Shown piece after piece: positions 53,980 through 62,822 of a stretch of DNA of 64,000 nt. The DNA is taken from assembly GCF_009731355.2 (NCBI RefSeq), contig NZ_AP022810.1:1640001-1704000 (forward strand), written 5' to 3'. The translations under genes and the position numbers were made by a program. The notes under the pieces are model-generated. The model ran no database searches and was not told the origin of the DNA. It saw only the letters and a program-made list of their open reading frames with translations. The stretch comes from Desulfuromonas sp. AOP6 (GTDB taxonomy: Bacteria > Desulfobacterota > Desulfuromonadia > Desulfuromonadales > SZUA-540). Numbering within the stretch: the first letter of the stretch is position 1; the number at the start of each line of letters is the position of its first letter.

Positions 53980-56900
53980 CTACCCTTGCAATTCCCACCA
54001 CCCGTTAAACAGCGGAAAATAAAGGGCAGACCGCACCTGGCGTAAGGGCTCCAGGTTGGACCAGAGACGAACATAGGTGGCAAGCTGATGTTTGTATTTC
54101 TCGGCTTCCTTTTTCATGAACTGATCCGGTTTCATGGCTGTGTCCTCTGTGACTTTGTAGTCGATGATCCAACGAATACCTTGTGCATCGACAAAACTTC
54201 TATCAATGACCGCCTGTACCTGCCGGCCATCGATCACGCCTGAAAGTGGTACTTCCGTTTCAGTTTGCTCGTAGTCGGCAAGGACCCAGCGGCCCCGATC
54301 GCTGGTCAGGGCGACACGCAAAGCACGCAGGACGTTTTCCGTCCCCTTAACTGCCTCATCCAAGGGGACGCCAAGAGCATTGAGCTCTTTGGTAATTGCG
54401 TTCCGTCGTTTCTCCAATCGATCACCAGTCCACGAAGAAAGACCTTCGCGGGCAAAGACGTCAAGATAGGCGTGTGTGACAGTCCCTACATGTCTGGCTG
54501 TTTCAGCTTCCCATCCGGAGAAAAGGCTGACTTCATCCCCCCTGGCTGATGGCGTGTGAACCAATGAATCGGATGTAAAATAAGAAGCTGAGAAATGGGG
54601 CGATTCCCATGCGGCAGGCAAGCGCCGAATAGGCCAGTCCCGTTCGATAACACTGGTCGCCTTGTGAGAAAGGACGGAATGTTGGGAAATTCCTGCAAAA
54701 ACCTTCTCCACCACCGGCCATAATTTCTGCAAAAGAGATCCACTTGCAGGCGTAAAGGTATCCTCCTGATTGCATTGAGCATGACCGACCAGATGCAGAC
54801 GATTTTTTGCGCGGGTGGCTGCGACATAGAGAAGACGGATCACCTCCTGATCTGCCTTGTCCAGTTCCAATCGGCCCAAAAGGTCGAATAATGGGTTTTT
54901 ACCTTTGGAACCTGTTGGCTCCACAGGAGCCAACAGCAGACCCCACTCAGGAGATTCCAGCCAACGCAATAGAGGTTTGTTGTTGTGTCTTGGCGGGTGC
55001 CCAAGTCCTGGGATAATCACGGTGTCGAATTCAAGCCCCTTGGCTTTGTGGATCGTCATGACCTGAAGTCCGATTCCACTTGAAGCGTCCGCTGCGGCAA
55101 AAAGTTTGGACAGGCTTTCCTCCAGCGCCTCGAACGATTCAATGTCGCCGCCAGCATCATGCTGATCCAGAAGGGCAAAGACCGTATCGGCGTCAGCCAG
55201 ATCGGTGGCGTCGACACAGGCCGGCCCTCCGAGAGCCATCCAACTGCTCTCGACGAGTTGCCGCAAATCAATTCGTCCTTTATATCGGAGCCCGCGAGCA
55301 AGAAGCGGCCCAATGCGGTGAAGGCGTTTTTGGGCATCTTCCGACAGGAGCTTTAACGTCTCAGGATCTTGAACCTGTTCGAGAATGGTTTTTTGTACCC
55401 CCGCATGACTCAAAACATGCAGATCTGCCAAGGCCAAACCACACCAGGGAGCCCTCAGGACAGCGAGCCATGCCAACCGATCGCCAGGATGAAGCAGGGC
55501 ACGGGTCAGGGATAGAATATCGAGAGCCACGGCTCTTTGCTGGAGTGAATCGATCTCATGGGCCTGATAGTTGATTCCGGCTTTGCGAAGGCCCAGAAGA
55601 ATGCTTGGCAGGTGACTGCGTGAACGCACCAGAATGGCAAGACTTTCAGTAGGGTTGTCAATCTGAACTTCCTGCACTATCTGCACGACAAGGGATGCTT
55701 CTTTTAGGGCATCTTTGCCGACCAGCGGATGAAATGTAACGGCCCGCCCAGGCAAGGGGGGGTGGATGGGATTGGCCATGCTGTAGGTAACAGCCCCTTT
55801 GGTTTCATCCTCCCGGCAAGGGAAAAGCGTCGAAAAACTGGCGTTAATCCAGTGAACGATATTTTCCTGGGATCGAAAATTTGTGCATAGATTAAGGGAT
55901 TCAAGAGGCACGCCAGCCAGGCCGTTGTGGCGGACTTTTAGAAAAAGCCCTACTTCGGCTTCTCGAAAGCGGTAAATGGACTGCATGGGATCGCCTACCA
56001 CAAAAAGAGTCCGTCCGTCACCGGGAGTCCAACCTTCTGTGAGGGCCTCCAGCAGAGAATACTGCTGAAATGAGGTGTCCTGAAATTCATCGACCAGGAT
56101 GTGTTGAATTCTGCTGTCGAGCTTTAAAAGCAATTCGGAAGGTTGCCCCCCTTCCTGCAAGGCGTCCAGTGCCTTCAAGGCAATCTCACTATAGTCGGCT
56201 TGATTTTCTTGACCGAAGACAAGCCAGAGTTCTGCCGCGGCAAGAACCAGGACATCGATGAGTGCCGACAGGGTCTGCCAGTCCTTCTCGGAATAAACGG
56301 CTGGTGGCAACATAGAAACCATTTTGAGCTGCTCCGCCAGACCGGGAATGGCATCGAGCTCAGCGATAGCTTCACTCAAGGCCTTTTTCATCTCCTTGCT
56401 GGAACCATGGCCCGGTGGAAAACCCACGGTAACATTAAGCGCGCGGCGAAAGTCGCCCTTAGCGGTCAACAGCAAGTCAGCCAACCCCTTCCAGGCAGGC
56501 AGTTCTGTCGGGTCATCACCTGGGAAATCGGTAATATTTCGCAAAGTGCCTAGAGGGCGATCGTTGTCATTTGCGAGATTTTCCGCTGCAAAACGTACCC
56601 CTTCCAGCAAAACGGCTCTTAACGCTTCGGGTATGGTTTCGGCAAGTTGGGAGAGATATTTTTGAATCAAGTGGGACAGGGCTTGTTCCAGTTCTGCCCT
56701 CTCACGCTGCGGATTCCCCTTTACGACGTGACGAAGCCACTGGTCGCGTCGGGGCAGCATGCTGACCAGAAGATCCTGCAGCGTATCCATACGGTTGTCG
56801 AGGTGGGCAAGCAGGTCTTGGACAGCCTCACTCCCCCTTTGATCGTCCTGCAGTCTTGCGAGCACCTTTTGACAGGCCCGTCGGTACAAAGGAACAGGAT

Positions 56901-57345
56901 CATCGGCAATGTCGGGCATCCCCCCAAGTCGCGACAGCCAGGGCATGTGGCGGACGAGGGACGCATTGAAGCTGTCGATCGTCTGAATCGTCAACCGAGA
57001 CGGGTTTGCCAAAATGTTCCACCCCAGAGCGCAGTCTCGTTCAAGGGCCTGACGCGCAAGCTCCCAGGTTCTGGCTGCATGGGGTTTCTCAGGTCTGGGG
57101 TCACCAGCCTCACCCAGAGCTTCCAGCAGACGGTGCCTCATCTCCCCGGCCGCTTTTCGCGTAAAGGTAATCGCCAGGATATCTTCTGGGCGGTTGACCG
57201 TAGCTAACAGCGCCAAAAATCGCTGGATGAGGAGCTCGGTCTTTCCCGACCCGGCGGGCGCCTGGACAATGAAGGAACGGCGCGGATCGACCCCCTGCTC
57301 TCTTTGCAGGGCATCCGAGAGAATGGGGGCTGGGATCTGATTCAA
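53980..57345 (-). CDS. addA: AddA-like helicase-nuclease (UvrD/RecB family)
   Basis: 1121 residues. UvrD-type motifs: Walker A VQAPAGSGKTELL, ITFTRKAAGEMRHRL, LVDEFQDTS (Walker B), VMTIHKAKGLEFDTVII and VLYVAATRAKNRL. A C-terminal RecB-type nuclease region (VIDRSFVDAQGIRWIIDYKVT) has the D and DYK residues. It unwinds and cuts DNA ends for recombination repair, in a complex with AddB. The start is TTG at 57345, six bases after GAGGAGG, overlapping the addB stop (TTGA). addB-addA is the typical AddAB order. Confidence 0.9.
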   Translation of the reverse strand: MNQIPAPILSDALQREQGVDPRRSFIVQAPAGSGKTELLIQRFLALLATVNRPEDILAITFTRKAAGEMRHRLLEALGEAGDPRPEKPHAARTWELARQALERDCALGWNILANPSRLTIQTIDSFNASLVRHMPWLSRLGGMPDIADDPVPLYRRACQKVLARLQDDQRGSEAVQDLLAHLDNRMDTLQDLLVSMLPRRDQWLRHVVKGNPQRERAELEQALSHLIQKYLSQLAETIPEALRAVLLEGVRFAAENLANDNDRPLGTLRNITDFPGDDPTELPAWKGLADLLLTAKGDFRRALNVTVGFPPGHGSSKEMKKALSEAIAELDAIPGLAEQLKMVSMLPPAVYSEKDWQTLSALIDVLVLAAAELWLVFGQENQADYSEIALKALDALQEGGQPSELLLKLDSRIQHILVDEFQDTSFQQYSLLEALTEGWTPGDGRTLFVVGDPMQSIYRFREAEVGLFLKVRHNGLAGVPLESLNLCTNFRSQENIVHWINASFSTLFPCREDETKGAVTYSMANPIHPPLPGRAVTFHPLVGKDALKEASLVVQIVQEVQIDNPTESLAILVRSRSHLPSILLGLRKAGINYQAHEIDSLQQRAVALDILSLTRALLHPGDRLAWLAVLRAPWCGLALADLHVLSHAGVQKTILEQVQDPETLKLLSEDAQKRLHRIGPLLARGLRYKGRIDLRQLVESSWMALGGPACVDATDLADADTVFALLDQHDAGGDIESFEALEESLSKLFAAADASSGIGLQVMTIHKAKGLEFDTVIIPGLGHPPRHNNKPLLRWLESPEWGLLLAPVEPTGSKGKNPLFDLLGRLELDKADQEVIRLLYVAATRAKNRLHLVGHAQCNQEDTFTPASGSLLQKLWPVVEKVFAGISQHSVLSHKATSVIERDWPIRRLPAAWESPHFSASYFTSDSLVHTPSARGDEVSLFSGWEAETARHVGTVTHAYLDVFAREGLSSWTGDRLEKRRNAITKELNALGVPLDEAVKGTENVLRALRVALTSDRGRWVLADYEQTETEVPLSGVIDGRQVQAVIDRSFVDAQGIRWIIDYKVTEDTAMKPDQFMKKEAEKYKHQLATYVRLWSNLEPLRQVRSALYFPLFNGWWELQG

Positions 57346-60020
57346 TCGACATCCTCCTCAGTATGGTCCTGTTCGAGAATGCGACACAAAGGGTGAAGGT
57401 CGCAATAACGACAGGCCTTTATTCTGTGAACAGGCCTTACGGGAGCCTCACCTGCTGCAAAATCCCGCGCAAAGCTTTCCAAATCCTCGAACCAGCGCTG
57501 AAGCAATTGATTCCAATCCGAAACACCCTGTCGTATCAGCGACTTACAATTGCCAACGGATTCGACCCGCGGCAAGATGCCTTCATTTCTGGAGATACCT
57601 TTAAAAGCGCATTCATCGGATCTGAGAATGGCGAATGCAACCCCGTCGAGTGAATCCTTTTCGGAATTCAGACCATAGATGGCAAGTTGCGGCTCCAGCA
57701 GAGGCCTGTCAAGAAGTCCGTTCAGTTCAGGTCGCCCGGTTTTGTAATCGATGATCACCAGACTGTCATTGTTCAGACGGTCTACCCGGTCGGCCCGAAC
57801 TTCCAGGGAAAGGGGGCCGACCGGTACCACCTGTCGTGACTCCACTGCCATCACGGAAAAAGGAACCCGCGACATTTCAACATCGGTCAACCACAAAAGG
57901 ACAAGCCTTTTCACGCGCTCTTTTTCAAGGTTTTGGACAAAAAGAGGGATATCCAGATCGTTTTCAGGAAAAAAACGGCTGGCCGCCTCCTGAACGCAGG
58001 TTTCAACGCGACGGGAAAGTTCTTCAAGACTCAAAGCGACAAGGCCAGCGTGATCACAGGTAATCGACCAGAACTTTTCCAGAACCGCATGCAGGAGATT
58101 TCCCCGTGTGCCCGCATCGACGCCAAGAGTACCTGCCTGGGGAACCTTGATACGCAGGCGATGGTGGGCAAAAGCCCTGAAAGGGCAAAGGGCCTGGTCC
58201 CTCAACAGATTGGTGCCGCCACTGACATCCTCATCCTCTGACAAGGGGGGGCCGGTCTGATCAACGAGAGTCTCCAGGTCGATGCCAGCAGAATGGAGAA
58301 CGTTGACAGGGTCCTGACTTAGAACAGTCGGAAAGTTCGTGGGGGGCACCATGGCAACAAAAGGGCTGGGGCGCAACAGGCAGTCCCCCTCCCACTGCGG
58401 GTAGCTCAGAGTAATGTGCGGCGCCGATTGAAACAAGCGGGAGCAGACTCGATTGGCGTAATCCAGTTCACGTTCGCTACTGGAATGGGGCATTTGATGC
58501 ACAACCTGCAGAGTAATTGGCAAAAAAGGATTGGGCCGCGCTCGGGCCGGCAGCGAGCCTTCATCTAAGCCCATGACCCAGAGATGATTGAACTGAAGGC
58601 CGGCGGATTCCAGCAATCCCATGATCTGCAGCGGACTTTGAGGACCTTCAGGTTGAAAAACCGTTTCAGAAGCAATTCGCCGCAGAAGATTGAAAGCCTG
58701 TCCATATAACATAGGAGAACTGACGCCATCGAGACAGGCCAATTGCGGCAGGATTTTTTCCTGCCAGGCTTTGTAAAGCTGGTAATCCTCACTGTTTAGC
58801 GATCTTTCGCCGGGCCAGCCCACGGCAGTGAGCAGGCGGGAGAAGGTAGTAGCCCAGGCTCCGGGCAATTGACGCAGTTTCTCGCCTCTGAATTCTCGGA
58901 GAGTTTTCCATATGTCGGCCATATGGGGGCACGGTGAAAAGGTCTGCGACCGGCAGTAACTCTCAAGACGGGCCAGAGAAAACTCTGTCTTCCGAAGAAA
59001 ACGCAAGCCCTGTTCACAGCGACTGCGAGTGAAAACCTCCTGCTGACTACCCCAAAGGTAGGGCGTGCGAAGCAGGAAACTCGCATCGTCCATGGACAGA
59101 CGCAAGGCGGGCTCCAGAATTTTAAGAGCTGAAAAAATCAGCCCCTTATGGCTGGCACGGTCGCCAAGAGAGAGTGTGAAGCTTCCCTCTTCCATGCCAG
59201 GGTCCATCAAGGAACGGGGATCGACCTCAGCCGTGAAAATTCGCTCAATAAGGCGCTGATATCGAGGCAGATCAGGTACGACGACACCTATTTGGGTCTC
59301 TCCCGCGGCCAGCAATTCTCTGGCCCATAGGGCCGCGGCGCGGACTTCCGCCTGCCGATCCTGGCAGGAGAGCATCGACAGAATACCTGTTTCTCCCAGA
59401 ACACTGATAAATCGGGCCTCACCGTCACAGGCGAGCATGAGTTCCTGGCTGAGGGCAACGAGTTGCGGGGAAATATCATCGAATCCAACAAACAAAACGT
59501 TGTCGGGGAAAACGCTCTGTTTGTCACGAATCCTCGGGAGGATGAAATCAAGCAGGCCGGCGGTGTCGACCCATCGATCGGCCGCGCATTTATTTATGTA
59601 GGCCCGGCGCCATCGGCAGAAAGCCTTCTGGTCCGCAGTGAGATTCGACGTCTCGACCTCCAGACCATGGTCCTGCAGGAGTTGATGAGCCTCAGCCGCC
59701 TGGACAGCCGTTTTAGCGGTATGGAGAAGATCGTTGCCTGTGACCTTGATATCCTCTTCGATGATTCGCTCCCAGAGGTAAAGGGCGGGAAATCGTCCAA
59801 GAAACTGCCAACCTTCGGCAAAAGAGGTAAATGTCCTTTTGAGCCAGGCATCCAGGCTGAGGATCTCAGGGGTTCGCCACGCCAATCGCCCTTCCTGCTC
59901 CATCCGCTCATCAAAGGCTTGACGCAACTGTCGCGCCAGCCTCTTGTTCACGGTCAGGAGCAAAGCACCCGCTTGCGCCTCATCAAGAATACTATCCCGG
60001 GCCAGGAAAGTGGCTTTCAT
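57342..60020 (-). CDS. addB: AddB-like nuclease subunit (PD-(D/E)XK family)
   Basis: 892 residues with low similarity in its helicase-like N-terminal region and a C-terminal nuclease domain: DSLVIIDYKTGRPEL (D and DYK), with iron-sulfur cysteines in QALCPFRAFAHHRL and CRYCDLHPLC. AddB nucleases hold a 4Fe-4S cluster bound by such cysteines. It forms a complex with AddA. There is an overlap of four bases with vanZ upstream and with addA downstream. The pairing with UvrD-type addA supports the AddAB call even though the helicase motifs are hard to see. Confidence 0.86.
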   Translation of the reverse strand: MKATFLARDSILDEAQAGALLLTVNKRLARQLRQAFDERMEQEGRLAWRTPEILSLDAWLKRTFTSFAEGWQFLGRFPALYLWERIIEEDIKVTGNDLLHTAKTAVQAAEAHQLLQDHGLEVETSNLTADQKAFCRWRRAYINKCAADRWVDTAGLLDFILPRIRDKQSVFPDNVLFVGFDDISPQLVALSQELMLACDGEARFISVLGETGILSMLSCQDRQAEVRAAALWARELLAAGETQIGVVVPDLPRYQRLIERIFTAEVDPRSLMDPGMEEGSFTLSLGDRASHKGLIFSALKILEPALRLSMDDASFLLRTPYLWGSQQEVFTRSRCEQGLRFLRKTEFSLARLESYCRSQTFSPCPHMADIWKTLREFRGEKLRQLPGAWATTFSRLLTAVGWPGERSLNSEDYQLYKAWQEKILPQLACLDGVSSPMLYGQAFNLLRRIASETVFQPEGPQSPLQIMGLLESAGLQFNHLWVMGLDEGSLPARARPNPFLPITLQVVHQMPHSSSERELDYANRVCSRLFQSAPHITLSYPQWEGDCLLRPSPFVAMVPPTNFPTVLSQDPVNVLHSAGIDLETLVDQTGPPLSEDEDVSGGTNLLRDQALCPFRAFAHHRLRIKVPQAGTLGVDAGTRGNLLHAVLEKFWSITCDHAGLVALSLEELSRRVETCVQEAASRFFPENDLDIPLFVQNLEKERVKRLVLLWLTDVEMSRVPFSVMAVESRQVVPVGPLSLEVRADRVDRLNNDSLVIIDYKTGRPELNGLLDRPLLEPQLAIYGLNSEKDSLDGVAFAILRSDECAFKGISRNEGILPRVESVGNCKSLIRQGVSDWNQLLQRWFEDLESFARDFAAGEAPVRPVHRIKACRYCDLHPLCRILEQDHTEEDVD

Positions 60021-60412
60021 TGGTCACTTCCCCTGCTGTATGCACGTGATCGCTTCCACCAGAAGGCGAAAGTAGCGGTCAGCAGAGCACCAATACCGTC
60101 CGCCAGAATATCCAAGGTCTCGAACCGACGATTACTGGTCAGATATTTCTGCAAGATTTCAACGATCACACCAAACCCCAGAGATAGGGTAAAGGCTGCG
60201 GCCCAGGTCACCCAAAGAGGTCGTTTGAAAACTTGTACGAGACCTCCGGCAGTCAGGGTAAGCACCGCATAGGCCAAGGCATGTTGAAGCTTATCCCACG
60301 ACAAAACTTCCCAGGAAGGCACCGGAGGATCGGGATCAAGAGAGAGCCACAGGATACTGGTTGCCGTACCAATAAAAATAAAAATACGAAAAATGACCAG
60401 GAGACTATTCAC
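60017..60412 (-). CDS. VanZ-family membrane protein
   Basis: 131 residues with four hydrophobic segments and the VanZ signature WDKLQHALAYAVLTLTAG (Lys, His, Tyr) and ERRFETLDILADGIGALL (a D-x-x-x-N/G region). VanZ proteins are membrane proteins of uncertain function first seen near glycopeptide-resistance genes. The GTG start overlaps nothing and has GGAAGGA ahead. It overlaps addB by four bases, an unrelated pairing found in several genomes. Confidence 0.85.
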   Translation of the reverse strand: MNSLLVIFRIFIFIGTATSILWLSLDPDPPVPSWEVLSWDKLQHALAYAVLTLTAGGLVQVFKRPLWVTWAAAFTLSLGFGVIVEILQKYLTSNRRFETLDILADGIGALLTATFAFWWKRSRAYSRGSDQ

Positions 60413-60567
60413 GAGGTAGGTTCCTTCCAGACAGTCGATGGTTTTGAAAATACACCGATCGGGAAGGAAACTAAAGGATAAATCCCGCAGATTTATATCA
60501 GGGATTGTCAGTGGTAGGCAAATAGGCTATAAAAAGGCGGTTCTTAATTCAATCAGGGGAGGATGGC

Positions 60568-61212
60568 TTGAACATTTCAATTATCAGAAGACTGTGGGTT
60601 CTGCTCGGTGTTTACGTCATCGGATTTTACGCATCCTGCCTCAATCGCTTCACAACGAAGGGGTGGCAGAACATCCCCTCCTCCGGCGGCGTTCTCCTGG
60701 CCTCTAATCACATATCAGGCTATGAGACGGTCTTTCTGCCCTGGGCAGTCATTCGACGCTTCCCCCTGCAGATGATCTGGGCCCCCGCCAAAGAGGAACT
60801 TTTCACCAATCCGTTCTTGAGTTGGCTGTTCCGTTCATGGGGAGCTTTTCCTGTGCGACGCGGGAGAGACATGCGGGCCGGTGAAAATATTTCTCAGTTG
60901 TTGCAAACAGAAAAGGTCATGCTTTTCCCTGAAGGGACCCGCCACAAAGACGGCACCCTCGGCAAAGGCAATCGCGGTGTCGGCAAGCTGATTTACGACA
61001 GCCGCCCCGTTGTCATCCCTGTAGCGCTTACAGGACTCAATGACTGGAAGTTTCCAGGAGTTGGACAGCGGGCCCAGGCCCTTTTCGGTGCCCCCATCGA
61101 CTTTTCAGACCTGTTTTCCAGTGAGAACAACAAGGAAACCCACGTCCTCATCGTCGACCGCGTCATGGCCCGCATTGCAGAACTCCTGCCGGAGCAGCCT
61201 AAGTCAACCTGA
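60568..61212 (+). CDS. Lysophospholipid acyltransferase, PlsC type
   Basis: 214 residues starting at TTG (GGGGAGG ribosome site). A membrane leader is followed by the PlsC motifs: ASNHISGYETVF (motif I), GAFPVRRGRD, FPEGTRHKDGTLGKGNRG (motif III), and IPVALTG (motif IV). Motif I has H-x4-E instead of H-x4-D. It acylates 1-acylglycerol-phosphate or a related lysolipid at the inner membrane. It is a single gene. Confidence 0.85.
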   Translation: MNISIIRRLWVLLGVYVIGFYASCLNRFTTKGWQNIPSSGGVLLASNHISGYETVFLPWAVIRRFPLQMIWAPAKEELFTNPFLSWLFRSWGAFPVRRGRDMRAGENISQLLQTEKVMLFPEGTRHKDGTLGKGNRGVGKLIYDSRPVVIPVALTGLNDWKFPGVGQRAQALFGAPIDFSDLFSSENNKETHVLIVDRVMARIAELLPEQPKST

Positions 61213-61245
61213 AAAATGATACCTTAAAGTCCCTGAAAACTTTTC

Positions 61246-61659
61246 TCAGGCGACCCTGCTTAGCCTGACCCCCGACTGTCTTGCCCCACGCAACCGGTGA
61301 AGACGAGCTGCCAGATTTGCCGTATTCTCTTCAGTGCTGCCATCAAGTATGACCACATCGGCAAACCTCTGGGGATACCTGTCGATCAGAGTCCTCACCA
61401 GCTCAGCATTGAAATGACTGGCGGCCACAACGGCACGTCCCGTACCCAGGTAGTTCATCAAGGCCACCACTTTCCCAGCCAGGCTGCAATCCCTTGACTC
61501 GCCGGTTTGCGACAAATCGGGAACAATCACCCGATACCCCGATTCCGCCAAAAGGTTTTCCTGCGCAAGAGCCTGCTCCTCGCCACCCAACAAAACGACG
61601 GCTTTACCTTGCCCTGCGACACTGTAGTTGATTTTTTTCCCGTTAACGATAGCTTTCAT
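61246..61659 (-). CDS. Shortened alpha/beta-hydrolase-like protein
   Basis: 137 residues from ATG 61659 (AAGGGA eight bases before). The first two strands of an alpha/beta-hydrolase can be followed: AVVLLGGEEQALAQENLLAESGYRVIVPDLSQTGESRD and RAVVAASHFNAELVRTLIDRYPQRFADVVILDGS. The nucleophile elbow reads A-A-S-H-F instead of G-x-S-x-G, and the C-terminal half with the acid and His residues is missing. It may be a non-catalytic relative or a gene decaying from a full enzyme. The last residues are basic (RLHRLRGARQSGVRLSRVA). It is convergent with the PlsC-like gene. Confidence 0.6.
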   Translation of the reverse strand: MKAIVNGKKINYSVAGQGKAVVLLGGEEQALAQENLLAESGYRVIVPDLSQTGESRDCSLAGKVVALMNYLGTGRAVVAASHFNAELVRTLIDRYPQRFADVVILDGSTEENTANLAARLHRLRGARQSGVRLSRVA

Positions 61660-61704
61660 GGCAATCCCTTCTTCATTGTATAGAGGCCAAAAGATATTTG
61701 ACAC

Positions 61705-61986
61705 TCACTATCAGCAAAAGGCATACCATCGTTCTACTTTTGGTCGTATGGGTGTTTTTGCGTTTAATTACGAATGCTTACAGGGGTGAGAATTCCTAAC
61801 AGATTAGATGTTAAGGCGTGTTTTTCGCACAGAAGCAAAAAGAGAATACCCCGAAAAGCTAACCAAGGATGTGACCTAACGACTAATTTATGGTGCATTA
61901 CCGGCTACTTAACCATCAGGACAAGGCCTTTGCATTTATATCAAAAACACTTTTTTATTTTTGCATAAATGCAAAATCTCACCATC
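61705..61986. other. Intergenic region with no recognised gene
   Basis: About 280 bases, A+T-richer than its surroundings. Weak pairings exist, for example GGGGT with ACCCC across about 70 bases and CCTAAC/GTTAAGG, but no reading frame of note, no terminator and no match to a known RNA family that can be defended. It ends at the hairpin terminator of the next gene. Confidence 0.5.
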
Positions 61987-62033
61987 AAAAAAAATCGCCC
62001 CCAAAGAATCCGCACAGGCACTTTGGGGGCGAT
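61987..62033 (-). terminator. Intrinsic terminator after the Met/His-rich gene
   Basis: ATCGCCCCCAAAG and CTTTGGGGGCGAT form a 13-bp perfect stem with a 14-base loop. An A run on the + strand (a T run on the minus strand) follows it, 16 bases beyond the gene stop. Confidence 0.92.
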
Positions 62034-62048
62034 ATTCTGTGTTGATAT

Positions 62049-62522
62049 TTATTGTTGAGTGAACTCGAATTGAAACTGACGTTTCTCTCCGTCGGTCAGC
62101 TTGGTGCCCACCTGAAATGTATAAGTGCCTTTTTCCTTGAGTGCAATGTCGGCACCATAGCCGCCATGCATTCCCATGAGTTTAATAGCCCCGCTCGTCA
62201 CTCCTGACGGTGAGGTAATTTTCAACGCAACGACTCCTTCTTCGATTGGTTCATACTTTTGGGTATCCACAAACATAACCATGAAATGGTGCGTGGCTTC
62301 CATGCCCATCTGCGCCATAGCTTTGGAAATATCTTTCATCTCAGCCAGGGCCTCTACACCATTTTCGGTGACCGACCCCAGGTCGACCATTTGACCACTG
62401 GCGTCCATGCCGGCATGGTTCATTTTACTATGGTCCATTTTACTGTGATCCATAGCTGGAGAAGCTGAAGAGAAGACCGGTGACAATAGAACGGCAGTCA
62501 AGAGAAACAGGAAAACTTTCAT
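62049..62522 (-). CDS. Met/His-rich periplasmic protein, probably metal-binding
   Basis: 157 residues. A signal peptide of about 22 residues (AVLLSPVFSSASP) is followed by a Met/His-rich stretch (MDHSKMDHSKMNHAGMDAS) and further Met/His pairs (THHFMVMFV, MGMHGGYG). The C-terminal half looks like a small beta-sandwich (ALKITSPSG, GTYTFQVGTKL), as in periplasmic FixH/YtkA-type or copper-carrier domains. Such methionine-histidine clusters bind copper or silver, so a role in copper resistance or delivery is inferred. No copper ATPase or regulator is nearby. Confidence 0.6.
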   Translation of the reverse strand: MKVFLFLLTAVLLSPVFSSASPAMDHSKMDHSKMNHAGMDASGQMVDLGSVTENGVEALAEMKDISKAMAQMGMEATHHFMVMFVDTQKYEPIEEGVVALKITSPSGVTSGAIKLMGMHGGYGADIALKEKGTYTFQVGTKLTDGEKRQFQFEFTQQ

Positions 62523-62664
62523 TTAATCCTCCATAGGTTGGTGCTCGTTTTAGAGCGGAAATCAGGAATAGTTACCCTGTACGTATATCATGATCTATGC
62601 CATTCTTTAAAATATGCAATTTCAAACAGTTAGCGAAAAAAGATTCGATCGCAGCAGTCATGAA

Positions 62665-62699
62665 GTAGAATATTCCGCAGCTTTTTGAGAATATTCTAC
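62665..62699. repeat. Perfect 11-bp inverted repeat ahead of the glucan phosphorylase
   Basis: GTAGAATATTC and GAATATTCTAC flank a 13-base gap. It lies between two divergent genes, 124 bases before glgP and 142 bases before the Met/His-rich gene start. The size fits an operator for a dimer regulator, or a stem in a leader RNA. There is no T run. Confidence 0.6.
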
Positions 62700-62773
62700 G
62701 ACCATCAGCGTCAGGGTTGACCAGACCGACAAATACCGATCTCTATCTATCACCATGAAACATTTTGACGTGG

Positions 62774-62779
62774 TATAAT
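62774..62779 (+). promoter_or_regulatory. Possible -10 element for the phosphorylase gene
   Basis: TATAAT lies 43 bases before the ATG. No convincing -35 hexamer lies at the right distance (TTGACG is only four bases upstream), so an extended -10 or activator-dependent promoter is possible. Other sequence in 62523-62822 shows the inverted repeat and no gene. Confidence 0.35.
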
Positions 62780-62822
62780 AGCTCCTTTGAAAAGGTGCGA
62801 ATATGACGAGAGGATATGCGCA

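Noticed and set aside
61790-61910. Possible integron attC-like site (CCTAAC and GTTAAGG)
   Set aside because: The core sites are in the wrong order or too close, and no integrase or cassette ORFs are near.
61740-61960. Possible cyclic-di-GMP (GEMM) riboswitch, from GCACAG, GCAAA and AAAGCTA fragments
   Set aside because: The core stems between these fragments could not be paired and the tetraloop-receptor parts are missing. A covariance search would be needed; by eye it fails.
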